A DNA stretch of 64,000 nucleotides, taken from assembly GCA_023450835.1 (NCBI GenBank), contig JAEXGM010000004.1, forward strand, positions 1-64,000, in the 5' to 3' direction. Below are positions 1 to 8,335 of this stretch, in pieces; position 1 is the stretch's first letter; each line of letters opens with the position of its first letter. The stretch comes from Bacillota bacterium (GTDB taxonomy: Bacteria; Bacillota; Clostridia; Lachnospirales; Lachnospiraceae). The translations under genes and the position numbers were made by a program. Below the pieces are notes generated by a model, which ran no database searches, had not been told where the DNA came from, and was given only the letters and a program-made list of their open reading frames with translations.

Positions 1-1
1 C

Positions 2-1732
2 TTTCAGTGGGAACACTATGACAGTCAGGTCAGGCTTATTAAAGAGGCTGGTCTTAAATTTGTGCCTTTTCTTCTGATGGGACCTAAATATGCGGCTCCG
101 GACTGGTGGCTTCAAAGTGAAGAGCACGTGGGGCTTAAGTGTTTGGAACATGGAATGAATAATCCGGTTGAATCAGTCTGGAATAAGAAATTCCGAACGG
201 AGGTTTCCCGTGTCGTGGAAGCTTTCGCAAAGCATTATCTTCCCATGGAAGTAATTGAGAGTGTACAGCCGGGGATATGCGGAGATTATGGCGAAGCAAT
301 CTTTCCGGTGGTAGGAAATTGGCCGGGAGATTACCATACCCATCGGGGCTTTTGGTGCGGAGGGGACGATGCCGCCTCTGACCTTCGGCTCTGCATGAAA
401 GAAAAGTATTGTGATATCCAGGCCCTCAATGAAGCCTGGCGTACAAACTATGAGAGTTATTCGGAAGTAAGACCTTTTCTGAGAGCGCATCAGCCAAGCC
501 GGACTGCCTATATGGACCTGCTTCTCTGGTATCATAACTCTATGACGGAGTATGCCGATTTCTGGATGGAGACCTGCAGAAAGTATTTTCCTCAGATTCC
601 GGTATATTTATGTACCGGCGGAGTAGAAGAACCACAGCACGGGTCCTCTTTTTCGGACCAGGCCAGAATTGCCGCAAAGCATCAGGGAGGAATCCGGTTG
701 ACCAACGAAGGAAATAATTTTTATGAGAATTTATATCTGACAATACATATGTACAGCGCCTGCGAATTTTATGGTGCCTATCTTGGTCTGGAACCGGTTG
801 GTCCCATCCTGCCGTCGGGAGTTGCGGTGAGAATGTATGGAAGTATCGCCTATGGCAACCGTCAGGTATTCCATTACTATGGGAATCTGCTGAACGAAAA
901 AGGTGAGGCAGAGAAAGAAACGGCAGAAAAGGTAAGAAAGTACAGCGGTTTTATTAAAGAAAGAAAGGCAGATACCGGTATTACGTTCTTTTGGCCTCTG
1001 GATGAAGCACTGCTTAACGGAACGCCGGTTCCTGAGAGCATCAGGGATTCTATTTGTACTATCCGTAAAAGCTATGAAGTAAATGCAGCGGATGAGCAGA
1101 TGATACTGGATGGGGCACTGAAGAATTGTAAGGTGCTTGTAATGCTGGATACCTCTGTTACCAGAAAAGAAGTTCTCTTAAAAGTAGCAGAGTGGGTAAA
1201 AGAAGGCGGTGTGCTGCTGGCTGATTGCCATCCCCACGACTGGGAGGATGCTCCGGTCCGTGAGTTTGAAAAGGTATTCGGCATGAATGCAGATTCCGAG
1301 GAAGTATGGGGACACTGTGAATATTCCGTATATCCCCTTTCCTGGATGGAAAGGCTGACTGCCGTATCCCGCCAGCATTCCATGATTGCATGGAATAAGC
1401 TTGACAGAGATGTAATACCGATTATGAAGAATAAGGAACGTATACAGGGGGCAGTTACTACCAGAGAAGCATATTGTGCTTTTATGTATAAATTAGGTGA
1501 GGGTATGGGAATTTATTTTGCCGCACCTCTTGATTTGGATGGTAAGGCTGATGCTATCTGGACACCGTCACCGGCATTTTCCTATCTGCTGGAGGACTGC
1601 TGCCGGCAGTTTGGAGGCGTAGAACCGATGATACTGGGAGAGAAAGAGGAAGTAAAGAGCAGGATAGATGGAACGGAATGGAGCCTTATGAAAAACGGAG
1701 AAATTATTCGGCAGATTCTTTCTGCTTTATAG
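2..1732 (+). CDS. Glycoside hydrolase, TIM-barrel type (5' end outside window)
   Basis: The reading frame is open from base 2, so the N-terminus lies before the window and about 576 residues are visible. The first part resembles a clan GH-A (GH14/GH42-like) barrel: it is rich in Trp, Tyr and Gly, with segments such as GICGDYGEAIFPVVGNWPG and HRGFWCGGDDAA and conserved acidic residues near barrel strand ends. The last 250 residues (ADEQMILDGALKNCKVLVML onward) look like the beta-galactosidase trimerisation/amidotransferase-like domain of GH42 enzymes. No signal peptide can be judged. The GH43 gene 64 bp downstream points to hemicellulose or pectin side-chain use. I cannot assign the exact family or substrate. 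Confidence 0.7.
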   Translation, partial: FQWEHYDSQVRLIKEAGLKFVPFLLMGPKYAAPDWWLQSEEHVGLKCLEHGMNNPVESVWNKKFRTEVSRVVEAFAKHYLPMEVIESVQPGICGDYGEAIFPVVGNWPGDYHTHRGFWCGGDDAASDLRLCMKEKYCDIQALNEAWRTNYESYSEVRPFLRAHQPSRTAYMDLLLWYHNSMTEYADFWMETCRKYFPQIPVYLCTGGVEEPQHGSSFSDQARIAAKHQGGIRLTNEGNNFYENLYLTIHMYSACEFYGAYLGLEPVGPILPSGVAVRMYGSIAYGNRQVFHYYGNLLNEKGEAEKETAEKVRKYSGFIKERKADTGITFFWPLDEALLNGTPVPESIRDSICTIRKSYEVNAADEQMILDGALKNCKVLVMLDTSVTRKEVLLKVAEWVKEGGVLLADCHPHDWEDAPVREFEKVFGMNADSEEVWGHCEYSVYPLSWMERLTAVSRQHSMIAWNKLDRDVIPIMKNKERIQGAVTTREAYCAFMYKLGEGMGIYFAAPLDLDGKADAIWTPSPAFSYLLEDCCRQFGGVEPMILGEKEEVKSRIDGTEWSLMKNGEIIRQILSAL

Positions 1733-1796
1733 CTAAATCAGTGGGGCAGCTATAAAATTATTATACAAATAAATACAAAAAGGAGGTAATACTATT

Positions 1797-3086
1797 GTGA
1801 GTGATGCTTCAAGTTTAACACAGATAAATGGCTCTGCCGGTAAAGAGTACGCGTCCAATCCTGTTATTACCAGTATCTTTACCGCTGATCCCTCTGCACA
1901 TGTATGGGAGGACGGCAGAATATATATCTACTCTTCCCATGATATGGACCCGCCAAGAGGCTGTGACCTTATGGACCATTACCATGTCTTCTCCTCGGAG
2001 GATATGGTGAACTGGAGGGATGAAGGAGAAATATTAAGTTCACAGGAGGTATCCTGGGGCAGGCCGGAAGGCGGATTCATGTGGGCTCCGGACTGCGCTT
2101 ACAAAAACGGGACCTATTATTTTTATTATCCCCATCCTACCGGTGAGTGGAATGAAACCTGGAAGATTGGCGTAGCCGCCAGCAAGAGTCCTGTCTCTGA
2201 TTTTAAGGACCAGGGATATATAGAAGGACTGGGCGGATTTGCCATGATTGATCCCTGTATTTTTGTGGATGAGGATTGCCGGAGCTATATTTATTATGGC
2301 GGAGGTGCAAGATGCCAGGGCGGAGAATTAAATGACGATATGGTGTCGCTAAAGGGTGAAATGATTGATATGGAAGGCCTTGAGGACTTTCACGAAGCTG
2401 CCTGGGTGTTTAAAGAAAAGGGAATTTATTATTTTACCTATGCGGATAATAACAGCGGAGCCAATCGGATGAGGTATGCCATGAGTAAGAATCCTCTTGG
2501 ACCCTGGGAATATAAAGGAATCTTCTTAGAACCTACCGGATGTGACACTACCCATGGTTCTGTTGTGAAATATAAAGGACAATGGTATTTATTCTATCAT
2601 GACCAGTCTTTGTCCGGACAAGGGAATTTAAGGACGGTATGCATTGATTACCTGTATTTTAATGAGGACGGGACTATTAAGACAGTAGTACAGACCAAAG
2701 AAGGAGTCAAAAAGTTAGAAAGAGAAGAAAACTTTCTTAAAGGAGAGAAAAGTCATAAAGGAATTTCTTCTGAGACAGTGAAGACTTATAAAGCTGCAAA
2801 TGGTATTCTTGGAATAGAATTTAATCAGGTAGACGGGGGAGAAGGGCAGAGAGCAGTTCTTAAGGTTCATTATTTTACCGAAGAAAAGCTGGCAAAACTT
2901 CAGCTGGAAGTGAATGGAACCGACTATTCTCTGTTAAATGCGAAATATACCGGAAGCTTGCAGGAAGAAGGAGGATGTACTTCTTTTACAGTCAGACTTA
3001 GGGCCGGCAATACAAATACAATAAGGCTCTTAGGGGTAAAAGGGAAGATTCTGGCAGAGGGGCTTGAGGTAGAATTGCTGGATTAG
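1797..3086 (+). CDS. GH43-family glycosidase (arabinofuranosidase/xylosidase-like)
   Basis: A 429-residue five-bladed beta-propeller glycosidase. Visible GH43 elements are the N-terminal Asp region TADPSAHVWEDGRIYIYSSH (catalytic base), MWAPDCAYKNGTYYFYYP, the pKa-modulating Asp in MIDPCIFVDED, and the general acid Glu in HEAAWVFKEKGIYYFTYA, followed by THGSVVKYKGQWYLFYHD. The last 120 residues form a beta-rich domain that may bind carbohydrate (CBM6-like). No signal peptide is seen, so it probably acts on imported oligosaccharides. The start is GTG at 1797, preceded by AGGAGG at 1781. It forms an apparent operon with the glycosidase 64 bp upstream. The family is firm; arabinose versus xylose specificity is not. 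Confidence 0.88.
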   Translation: MSDASSLTQINGSAGKEYASNPVITSIFTADPSAHVWEDGRIYIYSSHDMDPPRGCDLMDHYHVFSSEDMVNWRDEGEILSSQEVSWGRPEGGFMWAPDCAYKNGTYYFYYPHPTGEWNETWKIGVAASKSPVSDFKDQGYIEGLGGFAMIDPCIFVDEDCRSYIYYGGGARCQGGELNDDMVSLKGEMIDMEGLEDFHEAAWVFKEKGIYYFTYADNNSGANRMRYAMSKNPLGPWEYKGIFLEPTGCDTTHGSVVKYKGQWYLFYHDQSLSGQGNLRTVCIDYLYFNEDGTIKTVVQTKEGVKKLEREENFLKGEKSHKGISSETVKTYKAANGILGIEFNQVDGGEGQRAVLKVHYFTEEKLAKLQLEVNGTDYSLLNAKYTGSLQEEGGCTSFTVRLRAGNTNTIRLLGVKGKILAEGLEVELLD

Positions 3087-3132
3087 TGATAAAATAAGCA
3101 TATTAATAATAGTACAACCGTTAAAATTTTTC

Positions 3133-3161
3133 TTGCAATATAAAATATCTTCTGCTATAAT
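3133..3161 (+). promoter_or_regulatory. Promoter of rpmB
   Basis: TTGCAA (3133-3138) and a perfect TATAAT (3156-3161) are separated by 17 bp, 53 bp before the rpmB start codon. A housekeeping sigma-A type promoter. Confidence 0.75.
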
Positions 3162-3213
3162 AGTTTTGTTTGCAGGTCGAAAGACTTAGAATATACCTAG
3201 GGAGGTGCTTTTA

Positions 3214-3399
3214 ATGGCTAAATGTGCAATTTGTGAAAAAAGTGCTCACTTTGGAAATGCTGTGAGTCATTCTCATAGAAGATCAAACAAGATGTGGAAG
3301 GCAAATGTGAAGTCTGTTAAGATTTTGGTTAACGGTGCAGCAAAGAAAACTTATGTGTGTACTTCATGTCTTAGATCAGGTAAAGTGGAACGTGCATAA
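3214..3399 (+). CDS. rpmB: 50S ribosomal protein L28
   Basis: A 61-residue protein starting MAKCAICEKSAHFGNAVSHS, the classical L28 N-terminus, with a C-terminal CxxC (VCTSCLRSGKV) that pairs with the N-terminal CAIC as a zinc-ribbon variant. It is part of the 50S subunit. The ATG at 3214 is preferred to the in-frame GTG at 3205 because GGAGG lies at 3201-3205, eight bases before the ATG. It is monocistronic, with its own promoter and a strong terminator 9 bp after the stop. Confidence 0.97.
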   Translation: MAKCAICEKSAHFGNAVSHSHRRSNKMWKANVKSVKILVNGAAKKTYVCTSCLRSGKVERA

Positions 3400-3407
3400 T
3401 ATTTTAT

Positions 3408-3447
3408 AATCAAGACCATCGGCAAACCGGTGGTCCTGATTTTTTAT
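3408..3447 (+). terminator. Rho-independent terminator of rpmB
   Basis: A 15-bp GC-containing stem (AATCAAGACCATCGG pairing with CCGGTGGTCCTGATT through two G-U pairs) with a CAAA loop, followed by TTTTTT. Confidence 0.9.
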
Positions 3448-3530
3448 GCAAAGATACATAAGCGACAGTTAGAGAGGCCTGCTGGAGACAGCGGGCTTGT
3501 TTTACGTCTATAGTCAGGTCTGCAAAAGGC

Positions 3531-3668
3531 TTAGCAGGCAAATAAATTATATCCAAGGACAAGCAGCAGGATAATAATACAGACAGCGAGAATGCCATTG
3601 GTAATGAAAAGCATAATAGTCATACCAATCGCTATCCAGAAAAGGATAAAACCAATCATTCTTTTCAT
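3531..3668 (-). CDS. 45-residue two-helix membrane protein, unknown function
   Basis: A small ORF, MKRMIGFILFW onward, made almost entirely of two hydrophobic helices (residues about 5-22 and 25-42) joined by a short TNG turn, ending NLFAC. The start ATG at 3668 follows an AAAGGGG ribosome site that belongs to a copy of a dispersed hairpin repeat (3669-3731). The same repeat family precedes ackA and yprB, which supports this start and suggests the ORF is translated. I do not recognise the family. It could be a membrane-stress peptide or a toxin-like peptide, but nothing in the sequence decides. Confidence 0.55.
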   Translation of the reverse strand: MKRMIGFILFWIAIGMTIMLFITNGILAVCIIILLLVLGYNLFAC

Positions 3669-3731
3669 AATAACCCCTTTCGTGAGTATCAAATCTTTGA
3701 TTTGGTACTCCTGAATTCGTAGTTGAAAAAT
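3669..3731 (-). repeat. Hairpin repeat family R1, copy 1
   Basis: Read on the minus strand: TTTTTCAACTACG, a short spacer, then a palindrome (GAGTACCAAATC, AAA, GATTTGATACTC) and CACGAAAGGGGTTATT directly before an ATG. The other copies are at 26034-26096, 30606-30668 and 30685-30745. In this copy the outer stem is changed from GAATATC/GATATTC to GAGTACC/GATACTC, and remains paired. Confidence 0.8.
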
Positions 3732-3958
3732 GAAACTTTGGGAAAAAATGGTTAAAAAGTCTCTTACACACAATATATGCAGATAATTTTTTCTTTATAT
3801 TAAAATAGGGATTATAAATAAAAAATTAATGGAATAATAAATAGAAGGATACATAATGCCTTACGAATAAAATTAGTATTCCATTTTATATAAAAAAAGG
3901 TTATAATAGTAACGAATGGAAACCTAGGTAGTTAATATAAATAGAATGGAGGATTCCT

Positions 3959-4315
3959 ATGAAGGGACACATGAATACAAATATCGGTGAAGTATCAATA
4001 GATAATGATGTGCTGGCCAAATACGCAGGATCGTCAGCAGTTGAGTGTTTTGGCGTGGTAGGCATGGCATCAGTCAATATGAAAGATGGTCTTGTAAAAC
4101 TTCTTAAGCGGGAAAGTCTGAAGCATGGTGTTAATATTTTGCTGGAAGATAATAAGATAATCATTGATTTGCATATCATCGTATCTTACGGAGTAAGCAT
4201 CTCAGCAGTGGCCGAGAACTTAATCAGTAATGTAAAGTATAAAGTAGAAGAGTTTACTGGTATGGAAGTCATTAAGATCAATATTTTTGTCGAAGGCGTA
4301 AGAGTCATAGACTAG
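3959..4315 (+). CDS. Asp23/Gls24-family envelope protein
   Basis: A 118-residue protein of the Asp23 (DUF322) family: IGEVSIDNDVLAKYAGSSAV, then GVVGMASVNMKDGLV, an alternating beta-strand core (KIIIDLHIIVSYGVSI) and the C-terminal VIKINIFVEGVRVID. Family members are small alkaline-shock or envelope-stress proteins anchored near the membrane. ATG at 3959 follows a GGAGG (3946-3950). A TATAAT at 3902-3907 may be its -10 box, with only a poor -35. The DAK2 protein gene follows 32 bp downstream, a pairing common in Clostridia and consistent with one operon. Confidence 0.9.
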   Translation: MKGHMNTNIGEVSIDNDVLAKYAGSSAVECFGVVGMASVNMKDGLVKLLKRESLKHGVNILLEDNKIIIDLHIIVSYGVSISAVAENLISNVKYKVEEFTGMEVIKINIFVEGVRVID

Positions 4316-4347
4316 CGGAAGAATTACTGTTAAGGAGGAATAGATTT

Positions 4348-6054
4348 GTGGTTATAAATACTATAGATGCTGCAATGCTTCGTAAGATGTTTTTATCGGG
4401 AGCCAAGAGCATTGAATCCCAAAAAGAATATATTAATGAATTGAATGTTTTCCCTGTGCCCGATGGTGATACAGGTACGAATATGACGCTGACCATTATG
4501 TCTGCTGCCCGTGAAGTCAGTCAGATGGAGAATCCTACCATGGAAGGGTTGTCAAAAGCAATCTCCGGTGGCTCCCTAAGAGGTGCCAGAGGTAATTCCG
4601 GTGTTATCCTTTCCCAGCTCTTAAGAGGTTTCTGCAAAGAAATCAAGGATTACCAGAAGCTTGATACCATAGCTTTGTCTGCTGCTTTCCAGAAGGCTGT
4701 AGAAACCGCCTACAAGGCTGTTATGAAGCCCAAGGAAGGAACAATTCTTACCGTTGCAAGAGGCGGTGCGGAAAAGGCTGCGGTTCTTGCCGCTGAGACA
4801 AAGGATCTTGTCTATTTCTGCGAAGAAATAATTAAACATATGGAAGAAGTATTAGCTCATACACCTGACCTTCTTCCCGTATTAAAAGAAGCCGGTGTTG
4901 TGGATTCCGGCGGACAGGGACTTCTTGAAATCGTAAAAGGCGCTTTTGATGCACTTCTTGGAAAAGAGGTTGATTTCGATAAGGCGGTGGAAGGAACTCC
5001 GGCAAAAGGAAGCCAGACTTCGGAAACAGTAGTAAACAGAGAGAATATTGATACAGCCAATATTAAGTTCGGTTACTGTACGGAATTTATTATTATGCTG
5101 GAGAAGGAATACAACGAAAAGACGGATGCTGAATTCAAGTCCTATCTGGAATCTATCGGAGATTCCCTTGTAGTAGTATCCGATGATGACATTGTCAAGG
5201 TTCATGTACATACCAATGACCCTGGACTTGCCATTCAAAGAGCTTTAACCTATGGTTCACTTTCCAGAATGAAGATCGACAACATGAGGGAAGAGCATCA
5301 TGAAAGGCTGATTAAAGACGCGGAGAATCTTGCAAAGAAGCAGTCGGAAGACAGAAAGAGCAAAGATCAGGAAAGCCACAAGGAAAAACCGAAAAAAGAA
5401 GTAGGTTTTATATCCGTATCCATTGGTGAAGGTATAAATGAAATCTTTAAAGGACTGGGCGTTGATTATATCATAGCCGGAGGACAGACTATGAATCCCA
5501 GTACGGAAGATATGTTAAATGCTATTGAAGAAGTAAATGCAGATACTATCTTTATCCTGCCTAATAACAGTAACATTGTTCTGGCAGCCAATCAGGCAAA
5601 AGAGCTTACACAGGATAAAAATATTATAGTAATACCTACTAAGACAGTTCCTCAGGGAATTACAGCCATTATTAACTATGTTCATGATAAAACAGCGGAA
5701 GAGAACGAAGCACGTATGACTGCTGAAATGAAGAAGGTTAAGAGCGGTCAGGTTACCTATGCGGTCAGAGATACGAATATAGACGGTAAGGAAATCAAGC
5801 AGGGTAATATTATGGGTCTGGATGAGAAGACCATCCTTTCGGTTGGTTCCGAAATTGAACAGACGACTTATGAGCTGGTATGCAGCCTTACAGATGAGGA
5901 TTCTGAATTAATCAGTTTATATTACGGTGAAGAAATAACAGAGGAGACTGCCGAAGCTTTAGCAGAGCGTGTCAGAGAAGAATTCCCTGAAGTGGAAGTT
6001 GAAGTACATTTTGGCGGACAGCCGATTTACTATTATGTTCTGTCAGTAGAATAA
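4348..6054 (+). CDS. DAK2/DegV-type kinase-like protein (YloV/FakA family)
   Basis: A 568-residue protein. The N-terminal 200 residues are a DhaL/DAK2 nucleotide-binding domain with VFPVPDGDTGTNMT (Mg-binding aspartates), SLRGARGNSGVILSQLLRG and VVDSGGQGL. A middle domain (GYCTEFIIML onward) and a DegV-like C-terminal domain (GQTMNPSTEDML, then FILPNNSN) follow, the architecture of FakA, the fatty-acid kinase subunit that phosphorylates fatty acids bound to a FakB partner. No FakB gene is in the window. The start is GTG at 4348 behind AAGGAGG. It is co-transcribed with the Asp23 gene. FakA activity is inferred from family. Confidence 0.9.
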   Translation: MVINTIDAAMLRKMFLSGAKSIESQKEYINELNVFPVPDGDTGTNMTLTIMSAAREVSQMENPTMEGLSKAISGGSLRGARGNSGVILSQLLRGFCKEIKDYQKLDTIALSAAFQKAVETAYKAVMKPKEGTILTVARGGAEKAAVLAAETKDLVYFCEEIIKHMEEVLAHTPDLLPVLKEAGVVDSGGQGLLEIVKGAFDALLGKEVDFDKAVEGTPAKGSQTSETVVNRENIDTANIKFGYCTEFIIMLEKEYNEKTDAEFKSYLESIGDSLVVVSDDDIVKVHVHTNDPGLAIQRALTYGSLSRMKIDNMREEHHERLIKDAENLAKKQSEDRKSKDQESHKEKPKKEVGFISVSIGEGINEIFKGLGVDYIIAGGQTMNPSTEDMLNAIEEVNADTIFILPNNSNIVLAANQAKELTQDKNIIVIPTKTVPQGITAIINYVHDKTAEENEARMTAEMKKVKSGQVTYAVRDTNIDGKEIKQGNIMGLDEKTILSVGSEIEQTTYELVCSLTDEDSELISLYYGEEITEETAEALAERVREEFPEVEVEVHFGGQPIYYYVLSVE

Positions 6055-6151
6055 GGCGCTTCACCCTCTGATTCATAATAGAAAAACAAGGTTCTTGAAG
6101 CTGAATGAGAAAGTTTTTCCTTTCTTATCCGTGGATAGGACCTTTTTGTTA

Positions 6152-6186
6152 TAATTCACATGCGTTGGAAAGGCATGGTTATTAAT
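6152..6186 (+). repeat. Hairpin repeat family R2, truncated copy before recG
   Basis: ATAATTCACATGCGTTGG followed by AAAGGCATGGTTATTAAT and the recG ATG. It matches the 3' end of the element before the ThiS-like gene at 39476-39620 (ATAATTCACAC, then GCGTTGG and AAAAGGCATGGTTGTTAGT). The left half of the hairpin is missing here. Confidence 0.55.
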
Positions 6187-8229
6187 ATGAAGGAATTAAG
6201 GCTCACAGATTCTGTTACGAAGCTTAAGGGAATCGGTGAAAAAACAGAAAAGTCTTTGAATAAGTTAGCCATCTTTACTGTGTCAGATTTAATCCGGCAT
6301 TATCCAAGAGGATATGATGCCTATGAGCCCCCGGTGCCTATTTCCTCTGTAACGGAAGGGGATAAGGCGGCTATTGAGGCATCTGTTATCACATCCCCTC
6401 TTGTAAAACAGGTAAGAAACTTAAAGATTATCTCTATCAGGGTGAAGGATGCCAGCGGAAGCTTAGTCCTTAGCTGGTTTAACATGCCCTTTTTAAAGAA
6501 TCGGTTAATGTCAGGCTATCACTATATCTTCAGGGGAAAAGCCGTGCATAAGAACGGTGTGCTGGTAATGGAACAGCCTGATATTTATACCAGAGAAGAA
6601 TATCAACGGAAAATGAATATATTGCAGCCCCTTTATCCTCTGACAGATGGGATTACCAATAACCTCCTTACAAAGGCAATCAAGACAGCCCTTGACGGAG
6701 TGGAATTGACCCAGGAGTATCTGCCTAAGAATATTATGAAAGAATATAAACTCATGAGCAGCAAGAATGCTCTTCTGGAGCTGCATTTCCCTAAGGATAA
6801 GGAGCTGCTTTCCGAGGCGAGAAGAAGGCTTATCTTTGATGAGTTCTTCCAGTTTACTCTGGCTTTATCTTATTTGAAAGAAAGCAAAAAAGAATGGACG
6901 AATAATTTTGTAATAGAGGAAAGGGAAGAATGTCTGGAATATGAGAACAATCTGCCCTATCAGTTAACCGGTGCACAAAAGCGGGCCTGGGGAGAGATTA
7001 AAAAGGATATTAAGTCGGGACACACCATGAACCGCCTGATACAGGGGGATGTGGGCTCCGGAAAGACTGTCCTTGCGGCTCTTTCTCTGCTTTTAACAGC
7101 CGTTAACGGATATCAGGGCTCTCTTATGGTGCCTACAGAAGTTCTTGCCAGGCAGCATTTTGAGACAATCAGTGAGGAATTTCTGAAATACGGTATTCAA
7201 ACAGCACTTCTTACCGGCTCCATGACAGCAGCCTCTAAAAGAGGTGTCTATGAGAAGATAAGGAAAGGGGAAGTACAGATTATTATCGGTACTCACGCAC
7301 TTATTCAGGAGAAAGTGGAGTACCAGAAACTTGCCCTTGTAGTTACCGATGAACAGCACCGTTTTGGAGTAAGACAAAGAGAGATGCTGTCGGACAAAGG
7401 AGAACATCCCCATGTCCTTGTCATGAGTGCAACACCCATTCCAAGAACCCTTGCCATCATTTTATATGGAGATCTTGACATTTCCCTGGTGGACGAGCTT
7501 CCGGCAGGAAGATTGCCCATAAAGAACTGTGTGGTCAATACCGGATACCGGAGTACTGCCTACCGTTTTATTGGAAAGCAGATAGAAGAGGGACGTCAGG
7601 CATACATCATCTGTCCTATGGTAGAAGAAAGTGAAGTAATCGAAGCGGAAAATGTTATAGAATACACGGAAAAAATCAGAGAAGCGCTGCCTCAGGCGGC
7701 AGTGGAATATCTTCACGGTAAGATGAAAGCCCAGGAAAAGAATGATATCATGGAGCGTTTTTCAAAGGGTGATATTCAGATATTAGTTTCCACTACGGTT
7801 GTGGAAGTAGGGGTAAATGTCCCAAATGCCACAGTTATGATGATAGAGAATGCGGAACGCTTCGGTCTGGCTCAGCTTCATCAGCTAAGAGGAAGAGTCG
7901 GCAGAGGAAAACATCAGTCCTATTGCATTCTGGTCTGTGGCAGGGAAGGGAAGGACATTAAAAAAAGACTTGAGATAATGAATCAGTCCAACGATGGATT
8001 TTATATTGCCGGGGAGGATTTAAAGCTTAGAGGACCCGGAGATATGTTTGGCATCAGGCAAAGCGGAGATATGGAATTCAAACTGGGGGACATTTATCAG
8101 GATGCCAAGGTGTTAATGGAAGCCAATGAAGCCGCCGGCAGATTAACAAAAGAGGAATTGGAAGAAGCATTTACGAAATCCCCGGAGCTTAAAATGAAAA
8201 TAGTAGAATTTAAGGGTGGGACTTTATGA
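6187..8229 (+). CDS. recG: ATP-dependent DNA helicase RecG
   Basis: A 680-residue branch-migration helicase. An N-terminal wedge/OB domain (DSVTKLKGIGEKTEKSL, then the OB fold SVITSPLVKQVRNLKIISIR) is followed by Walker A GDVGSGKTVLA, DEQH box TDEQHRFGVRQR, MSATPIPRTL, STTVVEVGVNVPNA and QLRGRVGRG, ending in the TRG/wedge tail. It processes stalled forks and Holliday junctions. ATG at 6187 (MKELRL) matches the usual RecG start; in-frame ATGs at 6160 and 6175 lie inside a repeat element. That repeat also supplies the GGAAAGG upstream. The AAA+ gene follows. Confidence 0.96.
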   Translation: MKELRLTDSVTKLKGIGEKTEKSLNKLAIFTVSDLIRHYPRGYDAYEPPVPISSVTEGDKAAIEASVITSPLVKQVRNLKIISIRVKDASGSLVLSWFNMPFLKNRLMSGYHYIFRGKAVHKNGVLVMEQPDIYTREEYQRKMNILQPLYPLTDGITNNLLTKAIKTALDGVELTQEYLPKNIMKEYKLMSSKNALLELHFPKDKELLSEARRRLIFDEFFQFTLALSYLKESKKEWTNNFVIEEREECLEYENNLPYQLTGAQKRAWGEIKKDIKSGHTMNRLIQGDVGSGKTVLAALSLLLTAVNGYQGSLMVPTEVLARQHFETISEEFLKYGIQTALLTGSMTAASKRGVYEKIRKGEVQIIIGTHALIQEKVEYQKLALVVTDEQHRFGVRQREMLSDKGEHPHVLVMSATPIPRTLAIILYGDLDISLVDELPAGRLPIKNCVVNTGYRSTAYRFIGKQIEEGRQAYIICPMVEESEVIEAENVIEYTEKIREALPQAAVEYLHGKMKAQEKNDIMERFSKGDIQILVSTTVVEVGVNVPNATVMMIENAERFGLAQLHQLRGRVGRGKHQSYCILVCGREGKDIKKRLEIMNQSNDGFYIAGEDLKLRGPGDMFGIRQSGDMEFKLGDIYQDAKVLMEANEAAGRLTKEELEEAFTKSPELKMKIVEFKGGTL

Positions 8230-8335
8230 TTATTTTACCAAAGCCTTTTACTTTTCTCTTTTTATTTTAATTTGTATATTGTATAATATTTCTAGCATTT
8301 ACCTGGACAGATTCGGAAAGCATGAGGGAGGTCAT

